The notes under the pieces are model-generated. The model saw only the letters and a list, made by a program, of their open reading frames with translations, was not told the DNA's origin and did no database searches. A program made the translations under genes and the position numbers. This document shows, one piece after another, positions 29,876 through 39,708 of a DNA stretch of 64,000 bases. This DNA comes from Isotricha intestinalis (lineage: Eukaryota > Ciliophora > Litostomatea > Vestibuliferida > Isotrichidae): the NCBI GenBank assembly GCA_023807065.1, contig JAJJLU010000346.1, forward strand, positions 1-64,000, written 5' to 3'. How positions within the stretch are numbered: the first letter of the stretch is position 1; the number at the start of each line of letters is the position of its first letter.

Positions 29876-30776
29876 ATGGAAGAAGTTAAAGCAATTTATT
29901 ATAATTATAATGGAAAATAAATACCTAATATTTATGATTTTAAAATATATTTAAAAAAAATTCAAGAAGTATATAAATTATCAGAAATTCAAATGAAATT
30001 TATTTCTTTTGAATTTATGTTTAAAAATGATAATTCTAATTTAACTTTTGATGTAAAAACAAAAGATGAATACTATACTCCATTAGAAATTGGATTTTCA
30101 TATATACAATTATTTCTAAAATAAAACTTCCAGAATTAGATGATTAAGATTCTATAATACCTAGATTAAAACAAAAGAAAAAAGAATAGATAAAAGATTA
30201 TCTTACAATAAAAAAAAAATTTAGATTTAGAGAAAGAATTATCATTAAATAATAAAGAAAATGAAAAGGTAAATGAAGAATCATTAGAAATAATAATGAA
30301 GAAAAAAAGAATAATAATCATTTAAAAGAAAAAAACATAATAAATAGTATAAATGATTTATTTATAAAATTCAATTGTCATTTTCTAGATAATGATAATA
30401 TTGAAAATCACATAATAAAAATAAAATTAAATAAAATAAGTCAAAATAATCCAATAAAATATCATTTTAGAGTAAGAAATAATGGAAATAATAAATGGCC
30501 AAATGATACAATATTAAAATGTATGAATGATGATACAGAAATATTTTTTTTAATTCTAGTATTAATGATGATTATTCAGAATTTATAAATGATAATGATG
30601 GAGGATATCAAATGTTTTCAATTATAGTTATTTTTAAAAATTATTGTAATATTCAAGTTGGATATTATAATTTAAGAGCTTATTTAATAAGTGATAAATT
30701 TGGAAGAATAGGAGATGAATTTTGTAATTTAATAATCCAAGTTTTACCTCCTGATAACAATTCTTTTTTTTTTTAG
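29876..30776 (+). pseudogene. Broken NBR1/ILRUN-like gene (PB1-like plus FW domain)
   Basis: A start-like ATG opens VKAIYYNYNGK, followed by TAA at 29918. The same frame then continues as a PB1-like stretch (KNDNSNLTFDVKTKDEYY). Further on, pieces in other frames give a recognisable four-tryptophan (FW) domain: YHFRVRNNGNNKWPNDTIL, then after a shift in an 8-T run, CNIQVGYYNLRAYLISDKFGR and IIQVLPP. This order resembles the selective-autophagy receptor NBR1. I count at least three in-frame TAA/TAG codons and about four frameshifts, mostly in homopolymers. No arrangement of GT-AG micro-introns that I tried repairs it. Homopolymer sequencing errors could explain some of the shifts but not the stops. 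Confidence 0.6.
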
Positions 30777-30983
30777 ATAATAGCGAAGAATAAAATGAAT
30801 GTATTAAATTCACTCAAATTTCAGTTTTTATCAAAAATACTATTTATAGAATTTTTATGATTATTGTCCTTTTAAAATCTAGAAGAAAAAATATTTATTT
30901 TGCTATGTTCATTTTTTATTAATAATATAATATAAAATAAAACAGTTTATTTATTTTAAATTAAATTTATATTTTATATAAAT

Positions 30984-31571
30984 TTAATTTGTTTTGATTT
31001 CTTTATCAAATAAAATCTTTAATAAAATCTTTCGAATTTTATTTCTAAAAATGAATATTATTAAAGGAATAAAAATTAAATTTAAAATCAATATTTTATA
31101 AAAGCCTGAACTTATCATAGGTTTCAAAATCTTTCCTCCTTTAAAACTAACTAATTCAACAATTAAAGGAAATATTATTTCTTTTTCATCTTCAAACTGA
31201 TAAACTTTTGTATATGGTATTATTGAAAGTAAAAAAAAATTTTTATCAAAATTATTTTTACATAAGATTGGATTTTTCTTTTCATTTACTTTAAAACTTC
31301 TTTCATTAACTTCATTTAATTTTATTTCATTATTTAAATTTGAAACTGGATAAATATCATCACAAATAATTTTAAATTGTATTTTTATACCAAATGAACC
31401 AATAAAATGAACTCTTATATTATAATCTCCATTTTCAATAAGTTTATCTTTTGATATTGATAATAATATTTCCTCATTATATTTAACTTTATCAAATTTA
31501 ATTTTTGACTCTGGATTAATTTCTATAATTTTACATAAAATTTGAGGAAATATGAAAATGAATATTATCAT
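30984..31571 (-). CDS. Unknown single-pass type I membrane protein (195 aa)
   Basis: An intact ATG-to-TAA frame with a short hydrophobic signal sequence (residues 1-12) and a beta-rich lumenal domain of about 140 residues containing three cysteines. Near the C-terminus there is one transmembrane helix (FYKILILNLIFIPLIIFIF) and a Lys-rich cytosolic tail ending in KEIKTN. The topology suggests an ER or endomembrane protein with a small immunoglobulin-like lumenal domain. I do not recognise the family. The stop is about 200 bp from the end of the NBR1-like pseudogene, and the two are convergent. Confidence 0.6.
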   Translation of the reverse strand: MIIFIFIFPQILCKIIEINPESKIKFDKVKYNEEILLSISKDKLIENGDYNIRVHFIGSFGIKIQFKIICDDIYPVSNLNNEIKLNEVNERSFKVNEKKNPILCKNNFDKNFFLLSIIPYTKVYQFEDEKEIIFPLIVELVSFKGGKILKPMISSGFYKILILNLIFIPLIIFIFRNKIRKILLKILFDKEIKTN

Positions 31572-31763
31572 TTAAAATTTATTTTTTTAAATATAAATAA
31601 TCTAAAAAATTAATTAAATTAAATTTGAATTATAATCTTTATTTCAAAGATAGATAATACTCAAAAACAAATTTGAAGATAAAATTTTTATTTTATATAT
31701 GTCAATTAATTTAACATTTTAAAAAATTTAAATTTTTTAAAATAATATAAAAAATAAATAAAA

Positions 31764-33014
31764 ATGGGTTGTGGAAGTAGTAATGCTTTTAATAATGAAT
31801 TATCTATACCAGATCTAAAAGATAAAAAAGAAGAAAATGAAAAAAAAGAAAAAGAAAAAGAAAATGAAGTCATTAACAATAAAAGTGAAATTATAAATCC
31901 TCCAACTAATTTAATTTTATCAGATAATTTAAGTAATATATACGTAGACTATCAATTTAATTTTAATCCAACAGATCAAAATTTACCTAATAACAATATA
32001 TTATTATATACTTCAAAATATAATCCAAATGGGAATTCTTTTATATTATGTGATAAATCAAAGCATTATGAAACAATAATGACAGAATTTAGAGAAACTC
32101 CAAATAAACTTTCATTGTATTATTCCAAAGGTTCTAAATCTTCAATATTTATAAATCAAGATAAATTTTTTTTATTAATAGATGGAATATTTCAAATATA
32201 TTGTCTAATTGATGGTCATGGTCCTTTTGGTGATATAATAGCTCAAATAATTCAAGATAAAATTTTTCAATATTGTACAAAACCAGAAAATCAAAAATTA
32301 AAAGAAAATTATGAAATGATTTTTAAAAATTTATATAATGAATTACAAGATTATTTAATAAAAAACGATGAAGAAAATGGTAATGAAAATGATTATGATT
32401 CAATTCTCTCAGGAGTATCAATAACAATAATAATAAACCAAGATAAAAAATTATATTGTTCAAATATAGGTAACGTAACAGCTTTTTTATTTCATGTAGA
32501 TAAAAAAAACCCAAGTTTACAAGGAATAGATATATTAACAATAGATGATTCAGATTTACAAAATTCAAAAAATCACCTTAATACATATTATGATATGTAT
32601 AATATTCATGGTAATTATGATATAATAGAAGAAAGAAGAAGAATATATGAAAATGGAGGAGAAATAAGAACAATAGCAGAAGAACCAAAACAAAGAATTT
32701 TTGTTAAAGGACAATATTATCCTGGTGTAATTAATACAAGAAGTATTGGAGATAGAATTGCAAATTGTATTGGTGTTATTAGTAAACCTCATATTTCTGA
32801 AAGAGATTTAGATTCTAAATGTATTAATTATTTAGTTATGTATAGTGATGGAATTGGTATTAGTATTGATCCTGAAGATATTGTTAATATTATTAGAGGA
32901 AGAGTCGATAATCCTCATTCTAGTATTTATTCTGTAGTTGAACAAGCACATAATTTCTTTGCTGATGTAAATTATTTACCTGATATGACTTTTATTATGA
33001 AAGTTTTGGAGTAA
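31764..33014 (+). CDS. PP2C-type Ser/Thr phosphatase, N-myristoylated
   Basis: A 416-aa metal-dependent phosphatase. The N-terminus MGCGSS is a strong N-myristoylation site with an adjacent palmitoylatable Cys, so the enzyme is probably membrane-tethered. Metal-binding motifs are present: NQDK in place of the usual ED near residue 130, LIDGHG at about 150-155, YSDGIG in the late core and LPDMTFI at the end, where the usual DN pair is DM. The four metal-site aspartates therefore look kept, although two surrounding motifs deviate from consensus and activity should not be assumed. An acidic, Lys-rich leader of about 80 residues separates the lipid anchor from the core. It is intact and intronless. 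Confidence 0.85.
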   Translation: MGCGSSNAFNNELSIPDLKDKKEENEKKEKEKENEVINNKSEIINPPTNLILSDNLSNIYVDYQFNFNPTDQNLPNNNILLYTSKYNPNGNSFILCDKSKHYETIMTEFRETPNKLSLYYSKGSKSSIFINQDKFFLLIDGIFQIYCLIDGHGPFGDIIAQIIQDKIFQYCTKPENQKLKENYEMIFKNLYNELQDYLIKNDEENGNENDYDSILSGVSITIIINQDKKLYCSNIGNVTAFLFHVDKKNPSLQGIDILTIDDSDLQNSKNHLNTYYDMYNIHGNYDIIEERRRIYENGGEIRTIAEEPKQRIFVKGQYYPGVINTRSIGDRIANCIGVISKPHISERDLDSKCINYLVMYSDGIGISIDPEDIVNIIRGRVDNPHSSIYSVVEQAHNFFADVNYLPDMTFIMKVLE

Positions 33015-33266
33015 ATATTTATTTCATATTCTAATTCCAAAAATGTATCTTTTTCTTGTTTTATTAATATATAAAAAATTAATATATTATATCTAAATTA
33101 AAAAATTATTTCCTTAGGTATTTATTGTTCTTCTTCTTAAGATTTAACATATATAAGAAATTTATAATAAAAATAAGAACAGAAAAGATTAGAAAATATA
33201 TAAAAAAGATTTCATCATACTTCTTAGAATATTTTTTATAAATAAAAAATATTTAATTTAGAATAA

Positions 33267-33725
33267 ATGGAAAAAAGAATAGTAAGAGAATTAGAAGATC
33301 TAAAAAAGCAGCCAATAGAAGGTTGTAAAGCATCATTAATAAAAAATGAGGATTTATATCATTGGAAGGCTACTATAACAGGCCCAATAAATTCTCCATA
33401 TGAAGGAGGAAAATTTAATTTAGAAATAAAATTACCGAAAGAATATCCATTAAAACCACCATTATGTCGATTTACTACAAAAATATTTCATCCTAATGTA
33501 AATGAAAAAGGGGGAATATGTTTAGATATATTAAATAAACAATGGAGTCCTGTTTTAACAATTGGAAAAGTTCTTCTTTCTATTACTTCTTTTTTGAATG
33601 AACCTAACACTGATCATTCTTTAAGACCTGATGTTGCTTTATTATATAGAAATAATAGAGAATTATATAATACAACTGCTCAAGAATGGACTGAAAAATA
33701 TGCTAAGGTTAATAATGAAATATAA
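33267..33725 (+). CDS. Ubiquitin-conjugating enzyme E2, UBE2D/Ubc4-5 type
   Basis: A 152-aa protein that is essentially just the UBC fold. HPN is present (FHPNVNEKGGICLDIL), with the catalytic cysteine at residue 85, the same number as in human UBE2D. The following QWSPVLTIGKVLLSI and EPNTDHSLRPDVA blocks are typical. There is no N- or C-terminal extension, which together with the motif forms places it with Ubc4/5-type enzymes, although it is more diverged than most UBE2Ds. It should work with RING E3 ligases in protein turnover. The ATG used is the only one in frame near the conserved KRIVRELEDL helix. Confidence 0.93.
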   Translation: MEKRIVRELEDLKKQPIEGCKASLIKNEDLYHWKATITGPINSPYEGGKFNLEIKLPKEYPLKPPLCRFTTKIFHPNVNEKGGICLDILNKQWSPVLTIGKVLLSITSFLNEPNTDHSLRPDVALLYRNNRELYNTTAQEWTEKYAKVNNEI

Positions 33726-34300
33726 TAAATTATTTTTATATTTTTTTTTGAATCAAAAATATAATTTTATTTTTGTGTGTTGGATTTTGTAATTTTAATA
33801 AAAGCTTTACTTGTGTGATCTTTTTTGATAAATAGAAATAATTTTATTTTATTTTTTTTGAAATAAAAACTCTTTTGATATATAAATTTAATTATATATA
33901 TAGACTTATTTTATTGAAAATAGTTACTTAAACAGGAAATAGTATTTTTTATTTTAATTTTTTTTTAATGTCTATTTGTTCGTTTTATTTAATTATTATT
34001 CTAAAATTATTAGAAAAAAAATTAAATGTCAATATAAAAAGAAACAAATTAAATATTATAAAAACATGAATCAAATAATTCATTTTGAAGAAGTTTTTTA
34101 TTTAATTTTAATGTTATCATTTTATATAATGTTTTTACTTAAAAATAGTTATCTTAGAATTTAAAAAAAACAATAATAATTAAACAATCTTTATTTTTTT
34201 TATTGAATAAATAGAATATTTATATAATAATTGTTTTTTTATTTGATATGATTAATTAAGTGAATTAATTAGTTTTATTTTTTTAATTATTAAAATTAAA
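33726..34300. other. Intergenic spacer with only doubtful tiny reading frames
   Basis: Between the convergent E2 gene and the coiled-coil membrane gene lie 575 bp. An ATG at 34066 opens 32 codons with one hydrophobic helix (FYLILMLSFYIMFLL), and another ATG at 33968 opens 33 codons in a different frame. Neither has support beyond being open, and in DNA this A+T-rich both can be chance. No RNA gene is visible. Confidence 0.45.
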
Positions 34301-34825
34301 TTATAATTTATCTTCTATTTCTTTAATTAATTTTTCAAGATTAGAATTTGATTTTGCAACTCTTTCAGTTTCATCAATGACTAATTGATTTTCTTCTTTT
34401 TTTTGTTTGTATGTTTCTTCATATTGAATATTCATTTTTTCAATTCCATCATTTGCTTTATTTAATTTTTCAAATTCAGTTCTTAATTCATTTAAATTCT
34501 CTTGAAGAGATATATTTTTTTTTTTTAAATCAGAGACAGTGTCTGAATGTATTTTATAATATGTATCTGCATTTTTTCCTTGTTCTTTATATCTATTAAA
34601 TAAAAAGAGTGTTCTGTTTTTTTGTTGTGTTAAATCTTCAATATCGTTATTATATTTTTTAATTGATATTGAATCACTTATTATGAATATTATGAATAAA
34701 ACTATAAATAATAAACTCATAAATAAATATAATAATTTAAATAGTCCACGTCTTGATTTTATGAATAAATTTTTGTTTTTTACATTTAAATCTAAATTGT
34801 CTAATTGTTTAAATGTATTTTCCAT
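34301..34825 (-). CDS. Single-pass membrane protein with a long coiled coil (174 aa)
   Basis: A short basic N-terminus ending SRRGLFKLL precedes one strong transmembrane helix (about residues 29-51). The rest of the protein (about residues 55-174) is a continuous Lys/Glu/Asn-rich heptad pattern (for example LKKKNISLQENLNELRTEFEKL). The positive-inside rule puts the N-terminus in the cytosol, so the coiled coil would face the lumen or the outside, unless it is tail-anchored in reverse. No known family is recognised; tethering proteins and SNARE-like proteins share this shape, but no SNARE zero-layer motif is evident. Confidence 0.65.
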   Translation of the reverse strand: MENTFKQLDNLDLNVKNKNLFIKSRRGLFKLLYLFMSLLFIVLFIIFIISDSISIKKYNNDIEDLTQQKNRTLFLFNRYKEQGKNADTYYKIHSDTVSDLKKKNISLQENLNELRTEFEKLNKANDGIEKMNIQYEETYKQKKEENQLVIDETERVAKSNSNLEKLIKEIEDKL

Positions 34826-35132
34826 TTATAAAATAAAATAATAAAACTACTTATTAATTTATTAATCATATTAAAATATAATTATTATAATTCAAAGTAT
34901 TATTCACATTATATTACAATAAAATTTTTAAATTTATATATTAATATAATATAAGTATTGATTTATCTTTATATTTGATTTTTTTTTAAAAAAATATAAA
35001 CCAATTAAAAAAAAATATTTTTTGATATTCAATTTAAAAGTTCATTAATTAATTTATTTATAGAAAAATAATATATTTTCATAAATCTATATTTTTAGAT
35101 AAAAATCATTTTTAATTTAATAAAAAACATAA
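34826..35132. promoter_or_regulatory. Divergent upstream region
   Basis: These 307 bp separate the start codons of the minus-strand coiled-coil gene and the plus-strand four-exon gene. They should hold both promoters. The sequence is almost entirely A and T, with no motif I can name. Confidence 0.35.
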
Positions 35133-35682
35133 ATGATATTATCATATAATGTAATTCAAAAAGATCAAGATTCATCAACAGATTCAATAAAAGAAGAAGG
35201 AATAAATGAAATAAAAAATATAATGAATACCAACAAAAAAAGTAAAAAATAAAAATAAAAAAATTTTAGATAATATATCCCAAAAAAATTCAGAAAATAA
35301 TACTAAAAATGAATGGTCAGAAGAAAAAGTTAGTTTAAATAATTCAAGCCAAATAAGTAAAATTGATTTACAAAGTCAAAGTAATAAGTTCTTCATTAAA
35401 AGAAAGTTTATCAAGAGCAGAAGAATGTATTCAAAAAGATATTTTATTAGTTATTGATGGAGAAAATTCTGTAAGATACTTTAATTTAATTTTTAGAAAA
35501 GAAATTTCAATGAAAATAAAGATAAAAAATTAGAAAGCATTGAATTAGGATTAAATTTATCAAATGAAAATTCGTTTCAAAGTCACGGAAGCAAAAATTT
35601 TATTTTAAAATCAGATTTTTTAGAAAATACAAATATATCAAAAGAAGATAATTTTAATAATTCATCAAATCGATTTAAATAG
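35133..35682 (+). CDS. Unknown Ser/Asn/Glu-rich protein, four exons (157 aa)
   Basis: I assemble this gene from exons 35133-35241, 35270-35380, 35403-35470 and 35497-35682. The three introns are 28, 22 and 26 nt, each GTA...AG. The join phases (1, 1 and 0) agree at every boundary, giving one open frame of 157 codons ending in TAG, with TAA as the very next codon. Without splicing, every frame is broken. The product is hydrophilic and Ser/Asn/Glu-rich, with a short hydrophobic patch CIQKDILLVIDGEN in the middle and no known motif. It ends only 33 bp before the PUF gene on the same strand. Function unknown. Confidence 0.72.
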
Positions 35683-35715
35683 TAAAATAATTAAAAATTA
35701 AAAATTTATAGTTAT

Positions 35716-37305
35716 ATGGATAATAATAAAAATGAAAACGAACTTCAAAGCAATCAAAATATAAAAAGTAATTATTATAATAAAAACATAAAAGAAAATT
35801 ATTATCCCGAAAAAGAAAATAATAAATTTATAAATAATATAACAGAAAACATTTCAAATCAAGAAACAAACGATATAACAAATAGAATAAATTTAATGAA
35901 TATAAACTCATATAAACCTCAAAATAATTTTCAATATCAACTTCCTCAAAATCAATATAATAACAATTCAATGAATATAAATAATAATAATATAGAAAAT
36001 ATTCAAAATAATATATTTTATAATTATTCAGAAAATGATATAATAGAAGATTGTGTAAATTTATGTAAAGAACAAACAGAATGTAGATATCTTCAGAAGA
36101 AAATATCAGAAAATCCAAAATTAGCTTATGAAGTTATTTACCCAAAAGTAAAAGATAAAATAATCGAATTATCATGTGATCAATTTGGTAATTATTTTAT
36201 TCAAAAAGTAATTGAATATTTAAAAATAGAACAAATAAGTGAATTACTTTATAAAAAAATTTCTAATCATTTTCGTTCTTTATGCTTTAATCAACATGGA
36301 ACAAGAGTAATTCAAAAAATATTTGAAAGAATAATTAATGATGATAACTTATTAAATTATTATACATTATTATTAAATCCAAATTTAAATGATTTTATTA
36401 TTGATGGAAATGCAACTCATATAATAATAAAATATGTATCTTTAATTCCTTCTCCAAAAAATGATTTTATAATTCAATTTTTAAGTGATAATATATTTGA
36501 ATTAGCAACAAAAAAACATTCTTGTTGTGCTTTGCAAAAATGTATTGAATTAGCTAATCAAAAACAAAAAAAATTTTTATTTTTATCTGTTGCTAATAAA
36601 TCTTTTGGTTTATTTACTGATCAATTTGGAAATTATGTCGTTCAATATGTTGTTAATGCTTGTGATTATGAAATTAATAAAATTATAGTTTCTAATTTAT
36701 TATATGATATTCCTAAATTTGCTTCACAAAAATTTTCTTCTAATGTTATTGAAAAATGTTTAGATTGTTCAGATGAAGAAACTAAAGATTTAATTGTTAA
36801 AAATTTCTGTGATGAAAAATTAGTTCAAACACTTTTATTTGATATGTATGGTAATTATGTTCTACAAAAAACAATGATTATTGCTAAACAACCTTTTAGA
36901 TCTAAATTTTTTGCTATTGTTGGTCCTATAATGGAAAATTTAAAAGTTTTATCTTTTGGACAAAAATTATATAATAAATTATTATCTTCTTTCCCAGAAT
37001 TAAATATTTATGTCAAAGCACAAAATAAATTAAATGTGAAAAAAAAAAATAAAAAAGACAATAATACTTTTATTAATAATAATTTAGGAATGAATATGAA
37101 TAATATGATTTTTAATAATGGAAATGGACAATTTTTTAATCCTTATCAATATCAAAGAAATTTATCAATGATAAATAATATGATGAATATTAATAATTTT
37201 GTAAATAATGCAAATTTAAATAATCAAATAGGATTTATGGGAAACAATTATTTCAATAATTGTAATTATAATTTTTTTGGAAACATGAATAATAATTATA
37301 TATAA
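35716..37305 (+). CDS. Pumilio/PUF-family RNA-binding protein
   Basis: A 529-aa protein with an Asn/Gln-rich N-terminus (residues 1-105), eight PUF repeats (about 110-440) and an Asn/Met-rich C-terminal tail. The base-contacting triplets in order are CRxxQ, NYxxQ, TRxxQ, THxxI, CCxxQ, NYxxQ, SNxxE and NYxxQ (in DQFGNYFIQK, QKFSSNVIEK and so on). The last three (NYxxQ, SNxxE, NYxxQ) are the classical UGU readers, and repeat 5 fits A, so a 5'-UGUA-type 3'-UTR target is predicted. Repeat 4 has an unusual Ile in place of Gln. PUF proteins repress or stabilise mRNAs in the cytoplasm. The Asn-rich tails could drive condensate formation. Confidence 0.93.
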   Translation: MDNNKNENELQSNQNIKSNYYNKNIKENYYPEKENNKFINNITENISNQETNDITNRINLMNINSYKPQNNFQYQLPQNQYNNNSMNINNNNIENIQNNIFYNYSENDIIEDCVNLCKEQTECRYLQKKISENPKLAYEVIYPKVKDKIIELSCDQFGNYFIQKVIEYLKIEQISELLYKKISNHFRSLCFNQHGTRVIQKIFERIINDDNLLNYYTLLLNPNLNDFIIDGNATHIIIKYVSLIPSPKNDFIIQFLSDNIFELATKKHSCCALQKCIELANQKQKKFLFLSVANKSFGLFTDQFGNYVVQYVVNACDYEINKIIVSNLLYDIPKFASQKFSSNVIEKCLDCSDEETKDLIVKNFCDEKLVQTLLFDMYGNYVLQKTMIIAKQPFRSKFFAIVGPIMENLKVLSFGQKLYNKLLSSFPELNIYVKAQNKLNVKKKNKKDNNTFINNNLGMNMNNMIFNNGNGQFFNPYQYQRNLSMINNMMNINNFVNNANLNNQIGFMGNNYFNNCNYNFFGNMNNNYI

Positions 37306-37468
37306 AATAAATTATAAGAAATATAGGAATTTTTTATAAACTATAGTTTCAATTTAAATATTAATAAAATAAATTTATGTTATAAATTAAAATAAATTTA
37401 AAAACCTAAAATAATTGTATTGAATTTAATTGTATAAAAACAATGAAATTTATTTTTTATTATCATAA

Positions 37469-38194
37469 ATGGAAGATGATGATTATGAGATTCCAAATGA
37501 AATAAATTCTCCAAAAAGTATTAGTAATGATTCAATAGATTCTTTACCTGAAATAAATAAAAGAATTCAACTTTTTTTTAAAATTTGTTTTTTAGTTCTT
37601 TCATTAATATCTTGTATATTAGGTATATTTATATTAATAAATAAAGAATTTTATTTAATTAAATCTTTCAAACAATATTATTATCTTATTTTATTTGTTA
37701 TAATATATTCAACAGGAACTATAAGTGCTTTTTTATTATCTTTGCTTATATCAATAATAATGTATTTAATTTCATTTTTTTTTAATATTTTTAATGATAA
37801 AAAAGAAATAATAAAAAATAAAGAAATAATTAATGAATTAGATTTAATTTATCAACAAGAAAAAAATTCAATTATTTCATATACTTTTTCAATATATACT
37901 GTAATAATTATTATAGAATATTTACTTAATATTCCATATGGTATTTTTTTAATATTAGAATTAATTCAAGATGAAAAATATAAAGTATATAAATCTTATT
38001 TTTTCTTATATGGATTTATTTGTTTAAATATATTAATTGGAATTTCTTTATTAATTATTTTTTTCTTTAGTATCATTTGTATTAAATCAAATTATTCAAT
38101 AAGACAAAACAAAAATATAATTGATAATTTAGATTTAGTTGGAGTTACTAAAGAAGTTGAAATGGCTTTTTATCAATATAAAGAAATTAAATAA
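37469..38194 (+). CDS. Unknown four-helix membrane protein (241 aa)
   Basis: An intact frame with a short acidic N-terminus (MEDDDYEIP), then four hydrophobic segments at about residues 35-58, 68-107, 132-160 and 175-208. Loops between them are Lys/Glu-rich, and the soluble C-terminus ends in AFYQYKEIK. Both termini are probably cytosolic. No transporter, channel or tetraspanin signature is visible. There is no signal peptide, so the first helix would act as the anchor. Its 3' end faces that of the coiled-coil gene at 38268, 73 bp away. Confidence 0.65.
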   Translation: MEDDDYEIPNEINSPKSISNDSIDSLPEINKRIQLFFKICFLVLSLISCILGIFILINKEFYLIKSFKQYYYLILFVIIYSTGTISAFLLSLLISIIMYLISFFFNIFNDKKEIIKNKEIINELDLIYQQEKNSIISYTFSIYTVIIIIEYLLNIPYGIFLILELIQDEKYKVYKSYFFLYGFICLNILIGISLLIIFFFSIICIKSNYSIRQNKNIIDNLDLVGVTKEVEMAFYQYKEIK

Positions 38195-38267
38195 ATTCAT
38201 ATTATTGCTATAATTAAATAAAGATATTTAATTTTTTATTTTTTATACTTTTTTTAAAGTTTATAAA

Positions 38268-39542
38268 TTAAGTATTTTTATGATAAAAAATAGTATTATC
38301 CATATTTGAAAAAGAAGTTTGTTTAAGCATTTCATCAAGTCTTTGAATTCTAGTTCTTAAACCTTCCAAAGCTTCAGATTTAATAGGAGTATTTCTCCCT
38401 TTATATTTACTACTATTATTATAATAATAATAATTATTATTATTATTTTTATTCATTTCTAAATCAATACTAAAAGATCTATTTTGTCTTTGATTATAAT
38501 ATGAATTATTTCCATTTGGTTTATTATTATTATTTATTTGAATATTATTAGATTTATATGAATTTGAATTATAAGAACTATTATTATCTTCACATTTCAT
38601 TATTTTAATTCCTTTAGAAGGATAACTTGGAGAATTAAAATAATAACTTTTAGTTTTATTTCTTAATTGTGGAGTTGGTGGCTTTTGATTTATAGAATAA
38701 TTATTAATATTATCTTCTTTAATAAAAGATCTTTGTTCTTCTGGATTTATTATATTAATATTACTATTATTTGGTAACATATAAATATTTGATTCATAAT
38801 TTTTATTTTTTTGTTCATTATAAAAATCTGTATATTCCATTTTACTTTTTTCTAATTTTTCATTCAATTCTTTATTTGAATTCATTACATTTTCTAATCT
38901 TTCAAATAATTCTTTGTTTTGATTTTTATATAATTCTAAATCTTTTGAAATTTTTTGATTAATAGTAATTAAATGATTTATTAAATCTTCAAATAATGAA
39001 ATATCAATTATTTGATTTTCATCATCATTAATTTTAATTCCTAATTGAGTAAATAAATCTTTTTTAGAATGTAAAAAATCATCAATTCCTTTTTGTCTTT
39101 CAACTAATAAACAATTATCTCTTTTTAATATTTCAAATTGTTCTTCTATTTCATTTATATAATTATTATATCTTTCATTTTCTTCAATTCCGTTTTTTTC
39201 TTTTAATAAATTTAAATTATTTAATCTTTCTTCAAAAGAATCTGATTCAATTTTTAAATTTTCATATTGCTTTTTTAATTTATTTAAACTTTCTTCAAGT
39301 AATTCATTATGTCTTTTTAAATAATCATTTTCATATTTAAGATTTGAATTTTCTAAATGTAATTCTGATAAATTATTTTCAAAATTTTTCTCCTTTTCTG
39401 ATAAAATTTGACTTGATGATGATGGCTTTGATAATTGTTTTATATCTTCTGTTTCAATTCTATTATTTTTAAATTTTGATATTGTTTCATCTACTTGACT
39501 TAATATTTCTCTATATTCTTCAAAGTTAATATCAGAAGACAT
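38268..39542 (-). CDS. Coiled-coil protein with Asn/Ser-rich tail (424 aa)
   Basis: I start this at the ATG at 39542 (MSSDINFEEYREI). An ATG 51 bp upstream would add a purely hydrophobic, A+T-driven leader (LFIFFIYLIFLKYKFK) that does not suit a coiled-coil protein. Residues 50-240 form long heptad repeats (LEESLNKLKKQYENLKIES and similar). Residues 240-390 are Asn/Ser/Tyr-rich and probably disordered. A short conserved-looking helix near the end reads LEGLRTRIQRLDEML. No motor, EF-hand or other domain is visible. A cytoskeletal or centriolar scaffold would fit the shape but is unproven. Confidence 0.7.
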   Translation of the reverse strand: MSSDINFEEYREILSQVDETISKFKNNRIETEDIKQLSKPSSSSQILSEKEKNFENNLSELHLENSNLKYENDYLKRHNELLEESLNKLKKQYENLKIESDSFEERLNNLNLLKEKNGIEENERYNNYINEIEEQFEILKRDNCLLVERQKGIDDFLHSKKDLFTQLGIKINDDENQIIDISLFEDLINHLITINQKISKDLELYKNQNKELFERLENVMNSNKELNEKLEKSKMEYTDFYNEQKNKNYESNIYMLPNNSNINIINPEEQRSFIKEDNINNYSINQKPPTPQLRNKTKSYYFNSPSYPSKGIKIMKCEDNNSSYNSNSYKSNNIQINNNNKPNGNNSYYNQRQNRSFSIDLEMNKNNNNNYYYYNNSSKYKGRNTPIKSEALEGLRTRIQRLDEMLKQTSFSNMDNTIFYHKNT

Positions 39543-39708
39543 TTTAAATTTATATTTTAAAAAAATTAAATATATAAAAAATATAAACAACATCTAAAAT
39601 ATATTTTCAATGAAATATTTATTAAATAATTAAAAAAAAGATAAAATAATAATATAAATAATAAAAAAAATATAAGAATAAAAAATTAAAAAAGAATAAT
39701 AAAAAAAG

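Noticed and set aside
30502..30583. Micro-intron that would repair the NBR1-like frameshift
   Set aside because: The GTATGA...TTCTAG candidate is 39 nt, a multiple of three, and leaves the reading in the wrong frame.
33968..34164. Two overlapping tiny frames, one with a hydrophobic helix
   Set aside because: Only 32-33 codons each, in A+T-rich DNA where hydrophobic frames arise by chance; no splice joins or homology.
39543..39593. Alternative upstream ATG giving a hydrophobic leader to the coiled-coil protein
   Set aside because: The added residues are a translation of A+T-rich leader sequence and would give a signal-anchor to an otherwise cytosolic-looking coiled-coil protein.
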